Assembly: GCA_963765375.1 (NCBI GenBank)
Contig: CAVXVZ010000001.1
Location: 1 to 64,000 of the forward strand
Origin: Roseiarcus sp963765375
GTDB lineage: Bacteria; Pseudomonadota; Alphaproteobacteria; Rhizobiales; Beijerinckiaceae
DNA: 64,000 nt
Reading direction: 5' to 3'
The translations under genes and the position numbers were made by a program. Positions within the stretch are counted from its first letter, which is position 1, and every line of letters starts with the position of its first letter. The notes below the pieces were generated by a model. That model was not told the origin of the DNA, made no database searches, and was given only the letters and a program-made list of their open reading frames with translations. This document shows, piece by piece, positions 9,168 to 18,530 of the stretch.

Positions 9168-9488
9168 ATGTCCGAAGCAGCGAAGCTCGAAGCCCGGCTC
9201 CTCACGGCCGCCGAGTTCGAGCTGGTCGCCTCGACCCGGCCGCCCGAGATCGAGCGCCAGTCCGACGACGAGCTCAAGGCCGCCGCCCGCCGGCTGCGCG
9301 AGGCGGCCAATCGCGCCAAGGCCATCGCCGCCCGGCAAACGCGCGAGATTCGCGGCAAGGCCGCCCCGCATGGGGCAAGGCCGGCGAAGGACAACCTCGG
9401 AACGATCGGCAAGGCGCAGGCTTTGCGCGCGGCGCTGGAGCGGGTCGAAGCCGAACAGCGCCGTCGCGCGGCGGCGGCGCTCAGGTAG
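9168..9488 (+). CDS. Conserved charged protein of unknown function
   Basis: A 106-aa protein rich in Ala, Arg and Glu, predicted to be almost all helical, with possible coiled-coil stretches (DELKAAARRLREAANRAKAI and RAALERVEAEQRRRAAAAL). It has no signal peptide or membrane segment. The ATG at 9168 starts 13 bp after the PEP-CTERM gene. It converges on livF. I do not recognise a family; a nucleic-acid-binding or structural role is only a guess from the high positive charge. Confidence 0.6.
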   Translation: MSEAAKLEARLLTAAEFELVASTRPPEIERQSDDELKAAARRLREAANRAKAIAARQTREIRGKAAPHGARPAKDNLGTIGKAQALRAALERVEAEQRRRAAAALR

Positions 9489-9504
9489 CGGCGCGTCCGG
9501 GGCG

Positions 9505-10204
9505 TCAGACGCCGAGGTAGCGTTCGAGGATGTTCGGCTGCTCCTTGAGCGCGCTCGACGGGCTTTCGTGGACGACGTGGCCGTTGTTGACGATATAGAC
9601 CCTCTGCGCCAGCGCCAGCGTCGCCGCCAGGTTCTGCTCGACCAGAACGATCGTCTGCCCCGCCGCCGCCAGGTCGCGGCAGGCGCGCACCAGGTCGCGG
9701 ACGATGACTGGGGCTAAGCCCTCGAACGGCTCGTCGAGCAGCACGACCTTGGGATCGCGCACGAGCGCCCGCGCGATCGCGAGCATCTGCTGCTCGCCGC
9801 CCGAGAGGTCGGTGCCCCGGCTGTCGCGGCGCTCTCTCAGGCGCGGAAACATCTCGTAGACGCGGCCGAGCGGCCAGCGGTTCGGCGCCGTCAATCCGGC
9901 GAGCACCAAATTCTGCTCGACGTTGAGACTGCCGAAGATGCGCCGTTCCTCGTGAACGAGCTGCATGCCCGCTTTCGCGATCGCGTGGCTCGGCAGCCCG
10001 ACCAGCTCCACTCCGTCGAATTTGATCGAGCCCGCGCGTGGCCGCACGATCCCCATGAGAACTCTTCAGCGTCGTCGTCTTGCCCGCGCCATTGCGCCCG
10101 ATCAGCGCGACGACCTCGTTTCTCTCGACGCGCATGTCCACGTCGAAGAGGATGTGCAAATCGCCGTAGTAGCTGTTCAGCGCCTTGACTTCGATGAGGC
10201 TCAT
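9505..10204 (-). CDS. livF: LivF-type ABC ATPase, split by an apparent +1 frameshift
   Basis: Second ATPase of a branched-chain-type amino acid ABC importer. The first 44 codons carry Walker A (GRNGAGKTTT) in one frame. The remainder, starting MGIVRPRAGSI, lies in another frame with the signature LSGGEQQM and Walker B (VVLLDEP). One extra base at 10059-10064, where the coding strand reads GAGTTC, breaks the frame; with GAGTC the join is KSLMGIVRPRAG, the family consensus, and the product is 232 aa. The start at 10204 overlaps the upstream livMG stop (TAATG). Because the site is GANTC, a base-calling artefact is likelier than a real mutation. Confidence 0.85.
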
Positions 10205-12060
10205 TAGTCCAGAACGCCTCCCAGATAGGCTTCCCTCACGGCGGCGTTGGCCTTGATTTCGTCCGGGGTTCCCTCGACCAGAATTTTGCCGAGCTGCAGC
10301 ACGGTCACCCGCTCCGACATCTCGAACAGGGCGTCCATGTCGTGGTCGATGATGACGGTGGTGCGGCCCTTGCTGATCGACTTCAAGAGTTTGACGGTCG
10401 CGGCGCGCTCGCGCGGGCTCATCCCGGCGAGCGGCTCATCGAGCAGAAGCAGGCTCGGCGAGGTGGCGAGCGCAAGCCCGATCTCGAGCCGGCGCTTTTC
10501 GCCATAGGCGAGTGCCGAGACAGGCGTGTCGGCGCGACCGGTCAGGCCGACCAGGGCGAGCGTCGATGCGACCTGCTCCTTGAGGCCCGGGATGTCGGCC
10601 GGATTGCGCAGAAGGTCGAAGCGAAACCTGCCACGCCGCTCGGCCAGCGCCGAAATCATGATGTTCTCGCGCGGGGTCAGGCGCGTGAACAGCTGGTTCA
10701 CCTGATAGCTCTTGCTCAAGCCGAGCTGGCACACGTCGGTGACGCCGAGTTTGGTGATGTCGCGGCCTTCGAAATGGATCGAGCCGGACGTCGGATTGAT
10801 CTCGCAGGTCAGCATCTTGAAGAAGGTGCTCTTGCCCGCGCCGTTCGGGCCGATGACGCCGCGCAACTCGCCGCGTTTAAGGGAGAAATTGATCTCGCTG
10901 TTCGCGGCGAGCCCGCCGTACACCTTCGATAGGTCCTTGACCTCAAGAATCGGCCCGGCGACCGCGCGCTCGCGGCCTCCCGCCGGCGGCTCAGCCGGAC
11001 CGGAATTCTGGGCCGGGACGGCGAAGACGGGCAAATCTTCGCCGCCGGCCGGGGCGGCCTCGCCCGGCGCCCGCGCGGAGGAACGCGCAAGCGCGAAGAG
11101 ATCGCTCAGGCCCCCGACGACGCCTCGCCGCAGGAAAAAGACGAGCAGGACGAAGACGACGCCGAGCGCGAGCTTCCACGACGCGCCCATGCCCAGCGAG
11201 CCCTGGAGAAAATCGCGCAGATAAAGCCATACGGCTGCGCCGACGAGCGGACCGATCAGCGTGCCGAGGCCGCCGATCACCGTCTGCATGATCAGTTGCC
11301 CGGACGTGTCGAAGGTGAACGCTTCGGGCGGCATGTAACCCTGCAGCACTCCAAGGAGCCCGCCGGCCAAGCCGGCGTAAGCGGCGGCGATGACGAAGGC
11401 GAGCAGCTTATAGGCGTGGACGTCGTGGCCGACCGCCGCCGCGCGCAGCGGATTGTCGCGGATGGCGACGAAAATGCGCCCGACCGGCGAGGCGACGATC
11501 CGGCGGGCGAGCGCGAGGCCGACGAAATAGCAGACCGCCAGAAAGACATACATCGACCAGCCGCCGGTCACATGAAAGCTGGCGAAGCCGAAATTGAACG
11601 TCGGCCCGGGGACGCCCGGCAAGCCGTTCTCGCCGCCGGTATAATCGGACAGGGGCGAGTTCTCCATGAAGAAGAAGACCTCGGCGATCGCGACCGTGAT
11701 CATCGCGAAATAGATGCCGGTGCGCCTGAGCGCGATCATGCCGACGAGAAGGCCGGCGACCGCGGCCGCGACGACGCCGACGGCAAGGCCGAGCATCACG
11801 CTCGGCAGCCCCATCCGGGTCAAAAGATAGGCGGCGACGAAGCCGCCTGTGCCGAAGAACGCCGACTGGCCGAACGAGAGGAGGCCGGCGAAACCGAACA
11901 GGAGGTCGAAGCCGACGCCGAACAGCCCGAACACCAGCACCCGGTTCATGGTGTCGGGGACGAATCCGATTTTCGGCAGGACGAACGGGGCGGCGATGAG
12001 CGCGAGCGCCGTCAAGCCCTCGAACGCCAGCCCCCGGATTCCCCGCCGCGTCTCGATCAT
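10204..12060 (-). CDS. Fused LivM permease - LivG ATPase
   Basis: A 618-aa fusion. Residues 1 to about 320 form the LivM-like permease, with about ten hydrophobic segments and FGFAGLLSFGQSAFFG. An Ala/Pro-rich linker follows (about 325-380), then a complete LivG-like ATPase with Walker A (IGPNGAGKST), a diverged signature (SALAYGEKRRLEIG) and Walker B (LLLLDEP). The start at 12060 is one base after the livH stop, so it is translationally coupled; an upstream in-frame ATG would overlap livH. Its stop overlaps livF. The second liv cluster near 40 kb has the same fusion, so it looks genuine. Confidence 0.9.
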   Translation of the reverse strand: MIETRRGIRGLAFEGLTALALIAAPFVLPKIGFVPDTMNRVLVFGLFGVGFDLLFGFAGLLSFGQSAFFGTGGFVAAYLLTRMGLPSVMLGLAVGVVAAAVAGLLVGMIALRRTGIYFAMITVAIAEVFFFMENSPLSDYTGGENGLPGVPGPTFNFGFASFHVTGGWSMYVFLAVCYFVGLALARRIVASPVGRIFVAIRDNPLRAAAVGHDVHAYKLLAFVIAAAYAGLAGGLLGVLQGYMPPEAFTFDTSGQLIMQTVIGGLGTLIGPLVGAAVWLYLRDFLQGSLGMGASWKLALGVVFVLLVFFLRRGVVGGLSDLFALARSSARAPGEAAPAGGEDLPVFAVPAQNSGPAEPPAGGRERAVAGPILEVKDLSKVYGGLAANSEINFSLKRGELRGVIGPNGAGKSTFFKMLTCEINPTSGSIHFEGRDITKLGVTDVCQLGLSKSYQVNQLFTRLTPRENIMISALAERRGRFRFDLLRNPADIPGLKEQVASTLALVGLTGRADTPVSALAYGEKRRLEIGLALATSPSLLLLDEPLAGMSPRERAATVKLLKSISKGRTTVIIDHDMDALFEMSERVTVLQLGKILVEGTPDEIKANAAVREAYLGGVLD

Positions 12061-12061
12061 G

Positions 12062-12937
12062 TCAGGCCCGGCCCTGCTCGCCGAGCAGGCCGCGCGGGCG
12101 AACGACAAGGACGAGCGTCATGACCAGAAACAGCATGACCTGGGAATAGGCCGGATCGATCATCGACGTGAGGCTCAGGATCTCGCCCGCGATCAGGCCG
12201 CCGAGCACAGCGCCCGTGAACGACCCGACGCCGCCGATGACCACGACGACGAAAGTCTCGACCAGGATGGCGTCACCGACATCGGGGGTGATCGGCGCGA
12301 TCGGAACATTGACGATGCCGGCGAACCCGGCCGCCATCGCGCCGATGCCGAACACGATCATGAAGACGCGATGGACGTCGATGCCGAGCAAGTCGACCAT
12401 GACCGCGTCCTCGATCCCGGCGCGCACGATCATGCCGAGCTTCGAGCGGTAGAGCACGACATAGAGCGCGATGAGGGCGACGACGACGATGCCGACGACC
12501 GCGAGGCGATAGGTCGGATAGATCATGAACCCGAGCGAGGTGATCCCCGCCGCCCAGGAAGGCGGGGACATCGACTGGGACAGGCTGCCGAAGATCAGCC
12601 GGACGATCTCGACATAGACAATGCCGAGGCCGAAGGTGACGAGGATCTGATCTTCGGGCGGCCGGTCGTAGAAGTGGTGGATGACGACCCGCTCCATGAG
12701 GAGTCCGAGCGCCAGCACGAACAGGGCCCCCCCCGCCACCGCGGCGAGGTAGGAGCCGGTGTACTGGTAGACGACCACGCCGGCGTAGCCGCCCACCATG
12801 AACATCGCGCCGTGCGCGAGGTTGAGCACGCCGAGCGTGCCATAGATGATCGTCAGCCCGGACGCGATGAGCGCGAGCAGCGCGCCCAGCACCAGGCCGT
12901 TGAAGGCCTGGGCGACGAAGTTAGGCAGGCTGAGCAC
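12062..12937 (-). CDS. livH: LivH-type ABC permease
   Basis: A 291-aa inner-membrane permease of the branched-chain amino acid importer family, with eight or so hydrophobic segments. The N-terminal LGALLALIASGLTIIYG followed by LGVLNLAHGAMFMVGGY is the family hallmark (FAHGx motif). The GTG start at 12937 is the only suitable one. It lies 37 bp from the binding-protein stop and is followed directly by livMG, forming an operon: binding protein, livH, livMG, livF. The transported compound is not known. Confidence 0.9.
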   Translation of the reverse strand: MLSLPNFVAQAFNGLVLGALLALIASGLTIIYGTLGVLNLAHGAMFMVGGYAGVVVYQYTGSYLAAVAGGALFVLALGLLMERVVIHHFYDRPPEDQILVTFGLGIVYVEIVRLIFGSLSQSMSPPSWAAGITSLGFMIYPTYRLAVVGIVVVALIALYVVLYRSKLGMIVRAGIEDAVMVDLLGIDVHRVFMIVFGIGAMAAGFAGIVNVPIAPITPDVGDAILVETFVVVVIGGVGSFTGAVLGGLIAGEILSLTSMIDPAYSQVMLFLVMTLVLVVRPRGLLGEQGRA

Positions 12938-12974
12938 GTTCGGCCTCGCGGGCGGATGGCGGTCGGGCGAGCCT

Positions 12975-14330
12975 TTAGGTGTAGCTGCCGAGCTTGCATC
13001 CGAACTCGGTCGGCGACTGCATCAGGCCCTCTCCGGGGACGACTTCGACGATCTCGTAGAAGTCCTCGGGCGTTTTCATGTCCGCGGGCTTTTTGCCGCG
13101 CTCGATGACGACCGGGCGCACGAGCTGGTGATCGGCGCCGCGGAAATAGACCTCGCCCACGGTCGACTGGAGCTTCGCGCCCGCCTCATAGGCCTTGATG
13201 ACGTCGGGCGGATAGAAGCTCTTGGCCCGCTCGAGCGCGTCGGCCCACATCGCGATCTGCGCATAGGCGAGGTTCGCGCTCCATTCCGGGCTGTACTGGT
13301 ACTTTGCCCGGAAGGCCTCGTTGAACATCTTGGCGATCGGGTTCGTGTCCTCGAGCTTCCACCAGTAGTCCGTCGCGGCGAACACGCCCTGCATCGTGTC
13401 GGCGCCGACTTCCTTGGCGAGGAATGGAGTGTTGTAGGGCACGACCAGCGTCATCTTGTCGAGGATGCCGAACTGCTTGGCCTGCTTGATCGACAGCACC
13501 GCGTCGCGGCCGAAATTGATGTTGACGACGACGTCGGCGCCGCTGTTGGCGACGTTGAGCAGGTAGGAGCTGAAGTCGGTGGTGCCGAGCGGCGAGACCT
13601 GGTCGGTCGCCTTCGTCCAGCCGCCCTCGGCGCCGAACTCCTCCATCGATTTCTGCACCGTGTGGCCGTAGGTGTAGTCGGGCGTGAGATAGGCGACCTT
13701 CTTGTTCTTGCCGAGATTCTTGATCAAGACCGGCATGATCGCCTTGGCCGCCGTCTGGCCATAAAAGCATTCGCGGAACGAATAGCGCACGCAATCCTTG
13801 CCGGTGGTGTCATTGGAGCCGGAAATGCCGACGAGGTAGATCACCTTCTCGCGGTCGGCGGTCTTGTTGTCGGCCACCGCCTCGGCGCTCGAGACCGAGC
13901 CCGTCACCATGACCGCCTTGTTGTCGCTAATGAACTTGGAGAGGTTCTGGACCGCGGTGTTGGGCTTGGCCTCGCTGTCGGCGATGCCGTACTTCACCTG
14001 TTTGCCGAGCACGCCCTTCTTGATGTTGGGCGAGATCTTGGTCATGATCTCGGAGCCGTTGTTCAGGTGGTCGATCGCGAGCTCGTAGCCCTTGATGAGG
14101 TCTTCGCCCGCCGCCGCGTAGGTGCCGGTGCGCGGAACCGAAATCCCGACGAAAACCGAGTCGCCCTGCGAACCGTCCGGCCAGGTGCCGAGCGCCGGCT
14201 GATCTTCGGCGAGCGCGGGCAGGATCAATCCGGACGGCAGCAACGCTCCGCCGGCGAGGCCCGCGCCGGCCCTGAGCAAGGTCCGCCGCGACAACGGCCC
14301 GAGGTTGTTTCTGTCGAATTCGCTGGCCAT
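12975..14330 (-). CDS. Tat-exported ABC substrate-binding protein (branched-chain type)
   Basis: A 451-aa periplasmic-binding protein of the type I (Leu/Ile/Val-like) fold. It starts at 14330 behind GGGAGGAAAT. The N-terminus SRRTLLRAGAGLAGGALL is a twin-arginine signal with SRRxLL. The mature part begins with GDSVFVGISVPRTGTYAAAG, the typical entry strand of this fold, and later has KKVAYLTPDYTYGHTVQKSM. It is the first gene of the four-gene importer. Tat export implies folding before secretion; the ligand could be an amino acid, amide, urea or aromatic compound and cannot be told. Confidence 0.9.
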   Translation of the reverse strand: MASEFDRNNLGPLSRRTLLRAGAGLAGGALLPSGLILPALAEDQPALGTWPDGSQGDSVFVGISVPRTGTYAAAGEDLIKGYELAIDHLNNGSEIMTKISPNIKKGVLGKQVKYGIADSEAKPNTAVQNLSKFISDNKAVMVTGSVSSAEAVADNKTADREKVIYLVGISGSNDTTGKDCVRYSFRECFYGQTAAKAIMPVLIKNLGKNKKVAYLTPDYTYGHTVQKSMEEFGAEGGWTKATDQVSPLGTTDFSSYLLNVANSGADVVVNINFGRDAVLSIKQAKQFGILDKMTLVVPYNTPFLAKEVGADTMQGVFAATDYWWKLEDTNPIAKMFNEAFRAKYQYSPEWSANLAYAQIAMWADALERAKSFYPPDVIKAYEAGAKLQSTVGEVYFRGADHQLVRPVVIERGKKPADMKTPEDFYEIVEVVPGEGLMQSPTEFGCKLGSYT

Positions 14331-14476
14331 GAGATTTCCTCCCAAATCGTCTGATGTGCGCCGTCCGGGCGGCAGCTCACGGCTAGGCGCGCGGGTGCGG
14401 CGATATGTCACAAGATGCGCAAATTCTCCGATGCCGACAAGGCCGTTGGCTTTCGACTTTCGTCCTATGCGCCGCG

Positions 14477-15120
14477 TCAGCCGCCGCCCTGACCGTCGCC
14501 GTTTTGGCTGCCGCCGCGCAGGAGCCAGACGCCGATCGCGGCGAGCCAGAGCGGGAACGGATAGGCGGCGATCCGCTCGATGACGCCGGCGCCGAGCCCG
14601 AAATCGAGCCCAACCGCCAGGCCCGCCAGCCCCCCAAGGCCAAGCAGGCCAGAGCAAAGCGAGAGGAGCCCGGCGCGCGCGCGGCGCCGGCGTCGCGCGC
14701 ACGAGCGCCACGCCGAGCAGCGCCGCGCCCGCATTGGAGAGAAGGAGGTTCTCCGCGGCGCCGAAATAATGCCAGCCCGGCGCGGCGTCCTCCGGCGCCA
14801 ACCCGACGACCGCGACGCCGAGGCCGGACGCCGCGACAAGCCCGAGCGCAAGTCCTCGCCCGCCCTTTGCGGAACAGCGGAGAGACCACGACCGCGCCGC
14901 CTAAGATCAGCGCGCCTTGAAGCACGAATGACGCGTTCATCAGCGCATGCAGCGGCGAGCAGCCTGCGCCGCCGGCGCAGCGGACCGCCCCGAGATCGCT
15001 GATGAAGTTCAGCCGGAAGCTGTAGGCGCCGCGAAAGCGGGCAGCGGCGATCGCCCAGGCGGCGAAATATTGCAGGCAGAAGACCCAGAACCACCCGCCC
15101 AGCCGTCTCGAGACCGCCAA
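14477..15120 (-). pseudogene. DUF998-type membrane protein, broken by two frameshifts
   Basis: Three reading frames together spell one membrane protein. Frame one carries WFWVFCLQYFAAWAIAA, FISDLGAV and SPLHALMNASFVLQGALILG, which is the DUF998 pattern. A +1 shift near 14880 leads to APEDAAPGWHYFGAAENLLL, and a second near 14695 to LAGLAVGLDFGLGAGV and the stop. Removing two bases restores about 213 aa with six or so helices. Both breaks are in GC-rich runs (GGGCGGGCG and GCCGCGCGCGCGCC), neither at a GANTC site. The start (TTG at 15120) is a guess. It may be a real pseudogene or sequence error; function is unknown. Confidence 0.6.
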
Positions 15121-15125
15121 CGCCC

Positions 15126-16283
15126 CTACTGCCCCATCCCCGGCAGCGTCCCCATTCCCTTGCACAGGATCGTCAGCATGACCTCCTCGGCGCCGCCGGC
15201 GATCGAGTCCAGACGGTGGTCGCGGAAGGCGCGGCTCACCGGCGTCTCGTTCATAAATCCCATGCCGCCCCAATATTGCAGGCAGGCGCTCGGCAGTTCG
15301 CGCCCCAATTTGCCGGCCTTCAGCTTCGCCATCGTCGCGAGCTGCGTCACGTCGGCGCCGGCGATCATCGCTTCGGCGGCGCGATAGATGAGCGAGCGAA
15401 GGAGCTCGATCTCCGTCTGCAGCTCTGCGAGCCTGAAGTGCACCGTCTGATTGTCGAGGATGCTGCGTCCGAACGCCTTGCGCTCACGCGCATAGGCGAT
15501 CGTGTCGGCGATCGTGCGCTCGTGGGCCTTGAGGCACGCCGCCGCGACCCACAGCCGCTCCTCCTGGAACTGCTTCATCTGGTAGACGAAGCCCTTGCCT
15601 TCCTCGCCGATGCGGTTGCGCTTCGGCGCCCGCACCCCCTCGAAGAAAATCTGCGCGGTGTCGGAGGCGCGCAACCCCAGCTTGTCGAGCTTGCGCGCGA
15701 CCGTGACCCCCTTGGCTTTCATCGGCACACAGATCAGCGACTTGTTGCGATGCTTGGGGCCGTCGCCGGTATTGGCGAGCAGGCACATCCAATCGGCCTG
15801 GGCGCCGTTGGTGATCCACATCTTGCCGCCATCGATGACGTAATCGTCGCCGTCGGAGCGCGCACTTGTTTTGATCCCGGCGACGTCGGAGCCCGCGCCC
15901 GGCTCCGAGACGCCGACGCAGGCGACCGCCTCGCCCGATATCGCCGGCTGAAGGAACTCGCGGCGCAACGCGTCCGAACCGTAGCGAGCGAGCGCCGGCG
16001 TCGCCATGTCCGTCTGCACTCCGATCGCCGCCGGGACGGAGCCGCTGCGGACGGCGCCCAATTCCTCCGCCATCATCAGGGCGTAGGAATAGTCGAGCCC
16101 CGCGCCGCCGAATTCGACCGGCTTGTTCAAGCCGAGAAAGCCGAGACGCCCGAGCTTCCCGAACACCTCATGGGCCGGAAACTCGCCCGCCGCCTCCCAC
16201 TCGTCGACATGGGGATTGATCTCGGCGGCGATGAATTTCTGCAAGCTTCGACGCGGCTCTTCGTGCTCGGCCGTGTACAACAT
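15126..16283 (-). CDS. Acyl-CoA dehydrogenase
   Basis: FAD-dependent acyl-CoA dehydrogenase, 385 aa, the standard length. Signature 1 is VSEPGAGSDVAGIKTSA, and the substrate and FAD loops WITNGAQADWMCLLA and QYWGGMGFMNETPVSRAFRD are complete. IAGGAEEVMLTIL near the C-terminus holds the catalytic-base position. It resembles the citronellyl-CoA/isovaleryl-type group rather than medium-chain enzymes, but the substrate is not certain. The ATG at 16283 is chosen over a longer reading because the fold begins there and GGAG is upstream. The DUF998 gene follows at 5 bp and may share the transcript. Confidence 0.9.
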   Translation of the reverse strand: MLYTAEHEEPRRSLQKFIAAEINPHVDEWEAAGEFPAHEVFGKLGRLGFLGLNKPVEFGGAGLDYSYALMMAEELGAVRSGSVPAAIGVQTDMATPALARYGSDALRREFLQPAISGEAVACVGVSEPGAGSDVAGIKTSARSDGDDYVIDGGKMWITNGAQADWMCLLANTGDGPKHRNKSLICVPMKAKGVTVARKLDKLGLRASDTAQIFFEGVRAPKRNRIGEEGKGFVYQMKQFQEERLWVAAACLKAHERTIADTIAYARERKAFGRSILDNQTVHFRLAELQTEIELLRSLIYRAAEAMIAGADVTQLATMAKLKAGKLGRELPSACLQYWGGMGFMNETPVSRAFRDHRLDSIAGGAEEVMLTILCKGMGTLPGMGQ

Positions 16284-16669
16284 CAAATGCGCTCCGCTTC
16301 CGTCCCAGAGTGGTGAGCCATAGCCCGTCGAAAGACGGGCGTTCTTCCGAACGCAAAGATCGCTCTCGCCAATGAATCTACCACCGAACCGCCGTCTGTC
16401 GCGCATCAGACGAACCCGGTGGCGCCGTGTTCTCGCCGGGCTCGCCGAGACTGGAGAGGGCAAAGTTCAAAATTGTTCTAATTACCAATTGCTCCCAAAC
16501 GCTTGCCAGCCGTTTGGCGACTCTCTAGCTCTCGTTCGAACGCGGTCTTGTTCGGAGTTTCACCCGACCGCCAGCCGAATGCGCGCCCCGCGCGCGCCTT
16601 CGTAGGGAAACGGGAATGTCGGCCGCACGCGACGGGAGCGCGCGAGACCGTCGAGAGGATGATCCGCCC
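16284..16669. other. Divergent intergenic region, 386 bp
   Basis: Lies between the divergent acyl-CoA dehydrogenase and the small gene at 16670. A short AT-rich patch at about 16463-16495 is the only place resembling promoter DNA. I see no gene or hairpin of note. Confidence 0.4.
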
Positions 16670-16984
16670 ATGCAGTTTGCCGCCCCGACCGAAGACGAGG
16701 CGATCGCGGCGCTCGAGCAGTTGAAGAGGTCCATCCGGATCGCCTTTTGCGGCGTCATGCAATCGACGCGGCTCCCGCCGATGGCGGCGTTGAGTCTCGC
16801 GGCGATGGCGATCGGCTCGCTCTATGGCGAGGTCGCCGCCGCGCACCGTGGCGATAAGCGCTGCTCCTGCGGCTGGGAACCGCGCAGCGCTGCGGATGTG
16901 GAAGCGCTGCAAACCTCGCTCGCGCTCTCGGCGGATCGGCCCCACGCCGACTTCCACGCAATCGAGGTCGCCGGCAACGCGTGA
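16670..16984 (+). CDS. Conserved small protein of unknown function
   Basis: A 104-aa soluble protein. The ATG at 16670 starts MQFAAPTEDEAIAALEQLK, a likely helix. Residues about 25-60 are hydrophobic and helical (MAALSLAAMAIGSLYGEVAAA), though interrupted. A CSCGW motif at about residue 60 could bind metal. I do not recognise the family. It precedes sufE by 55 bp on the same strand. Confidence 0.6.
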   Translation: MQFAAPTEDEAIAALEQLKRSIRIAFCGVMQSTRLPPMAALSLAAMAIGSLYGEVAAAHRGDKRCSCGWEPRSAADVEALQTSLALSADRPHADFHAIEVAGNA

Positions 16985-17039
16985 GGATCTGGGGCTTGGC
17001 CCAGCGCCCCCGCCCCTTCTCGTCGATTGGAGAGCGCCC

Positions 17040-17477
17040 GTGATCGATCAAGAGGCCGCCGTCGTCGATGTCGATGTCGACGCCCTGGAAGCGCAGCGCC
17101 GCATCGTCGGCGAATTCGAATTGGCTGACGGCTGGATCGAGCGCTATGAGATCCTAATCGATTTCGGGCTGCGCCTCGCGCCGATGCCGGCGAGCCTGCG
17201 AAACGACCGCAACCGCATTCGCACCTGCCAGGGCGACGCCTGGCTCGCCGGTATCCGCCGCGATGGGCGCCTCCATCTGAGCGCCGCGAGCGAGACGAGC
17301 GTGCTCGCCGGGCTGCTCGCCATTGTCGTCGAGGTCTATTCCGGGCGCGCGGCGAAAGACGCGCTGGACCATCCGCTGGTTGTGTTGGAGGCGACCGGCC
17401 TCAGCGGACGGCTCTCGCCGCACCGGCTCGCCGCCTGTCGCGAGATTCTGGCTCGGCTGCGCGAACTCGCGTCATAG
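17040..17477 (+). CDS. sufE: SufE-family cysteine desulfuration protein
   Basis: SufE takes persulfide sulfur from the cysteine desulfurase SufS and passes it to the Fe-S scaffold; cytoplasmic. The GTG at 17040 follows GGAGAG at a 6-nt gap and gives 145 aa, the usual length. The core IERYEILIDFG then MPASLRNDRNRIRTCQGDAWL matches SufE, with the acceptor cysteine in RTCQGDAWL at about residue 62, in place of the usual GCQSQVW. No other suf gene is in the window. The name is from family and motif. Confidence 0.83.
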   Translation: MIDQEAAVVDVDVDALEAQRRIVGEFELADGWIERYEILIDFGLRLAPMPASLRNDRNRIRTCQGDAWLAGIRRDGRLHLSAASETSVLAGLLAIVVEVYSGRAAKDALDHPLVVLEATGLSGRLSPHRLAACREILARLRELAS

Positions 17478-17502
17478 GCCAGCGAAGCGGCGCCGGCGTC
17501 GG

Positions 17503-18087
17503 CTACATCTTGCGCATCGCCGCGCCGACCCTGGCGATGAAGGCCTTGCGTTGAGCGTCGGTGGCGACGTTCATGTGGTAGAGCGCGTGATACTCGGCTC
17601 TTGCTCTGCCGCCGGTGAACCAGCGCAGGTAGCGCATCACCGTCTTTCGCGGCGGGTCGCCCATCCATTTCGCCATGTACCACGGCCGGCCGTAGGTCAC
17701 GACGCCAACAATTCTGCGCAGGTTCACGAGCGAGGGCTTCACATGCGCCGGGTCGGAGAGGTCGAAGGCGACGCCGGGCATCATGAGCCGGTCGCAGAAT
17801 CCCTTGAGCATCGCCGGCATGCCGAAGCACCAGGTCGGAAACTGCATCACCATCGCCTCGGCCGCAGTCAGGCGATTGATATAAGATTCGAGCCCAGCGC
17901 GGTTCTCGGGAACGTGGTGATAGCGCCGCCGCGCCTCTTCGGTGAGCACGGGATCGAAAGCTTCGGCGTAGAGATCGAGCAAATCGACCTCATGTCCCGC
18001 GGCCTTAAGCCCCGCGAGAGCCTCCTTGAGGATCGCGGCATGAAAGCTTTCCGGCAACGGGTGGCAGTAAACGTAAAGGACACGCAT
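17503..18087 (-). CDS. NAD(P)H:quinone oxidoreductase, flavodoxin-like fold
   Basis: A 194-aa cytoplasmic FMN/FAD enzyme of the NQO1/KefF-like Flavodoxin_2 family. The start MRVLYVYCHPLPESFHAAIL carries the phosphate-binding loop; FPTWCFGMPAMLKGF (about residues 85-100) and VVTYGRPWYMAKW (about 130) are other family motifs. The start at 18087 puts the first beta strand directly at the N-terminus. It reduces quinones or related acceptors, or regulates K+ efflux in KefF relatives, but no kef gene is adjacent. Precise role unknown. Confidence 0.83.
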   Translation of the reverse strand: MRVLYVYCHPLPESFHAAILKEALAGLKAAGHEVDLLDLYAEAFDPVLTEEARRRYHHVPENRAGLESYINRLTAAEAMVMQFPTWCFGMPAMLKGFCDRLMMPGVAFDLSDPAHVKPSLVNLRRIVGVVTYGRPWYMAKWMGDPPRKTVMRYLRWFTGGRARAEYHALYHMNVATDAQRKAFIARVGAAMRKM

Positions 18088-18530
18088 CGACCCTATCCAC
18101 CCATGTCGCGCCCGCTCGCCGCCGCGGCTCCCTGGCCTTACATGGACTTTGGTCGCCGAAGAAGCCGAGACCGCAGGCCGCACGCTACGGCGACGGGGGA
18201 ACCAGGGGCACGCGCTGCTGCTAATGGGCCGTTGATCGCGAGTTTTGATCGCGGTCGCGGCGAGTTCCCGCCGTTCACGACCGCCTGACGCGCCTTCTCG
18301 TTCAGTTCCAGCAGTCCAAGTCCACTCGCCTAAATCGAGGCGCCCAAGCGCTGCGCGCGCGGTTCTGCGCCCACTGTCTATTCCTGCCGTTTCAACGTAG
18401 ATTTGTTACCGGTATAAATTCGGTTCACGTCTGTTATTACAGTAGCGAATTGCCTGAATCGTCTAGTTATAGCGGCGTGACGCGATAATGTGCTAACAAC
18501 AGTGGCGTTTTACAATGTATTTCGACGCGG
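18088..18530. other. Divergent intergenic region, 443 bp
   Basis: Separates the quinone reductase from the GH88-like gene. TTGATCGCG occurs twice (18232-18240 and 18245-18253). The second half (about 18385-18520) is AT-rich and is a reasonable place for the promoter of the downstream gene. No ORF or clear hairpin is seen. Confidence 0.4.

Noticed and set aside
10059..10064. Programmed frameshift in livF
   Set aside because: No slippery heptamer or downstream structure is evident, and five other genes share the same one-base GANTC pattern, so an error is simpler.
8726..10204. A 492-aa reading from the livF start that runs through the end of livF
   Set aside because: Its first 44 codons are genuine livF, but the rest is an out-of-frame shadow caused by the base at 10059-10064; the real continuation (MGIVRPRAG...) is in the next frame.
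11296..13108. Long Asp/Arg-rich opposite-strand readings over the first liv cluster
   Set aside because: Charged, repetitive, no domain, fully covered by livH and livMG in the other strand.
16478..16957. A 159-aa reading on the minus strand
   Set aside because: Overlaps the better-supported 104-aa gene on the plus strand and has no domain or signal.
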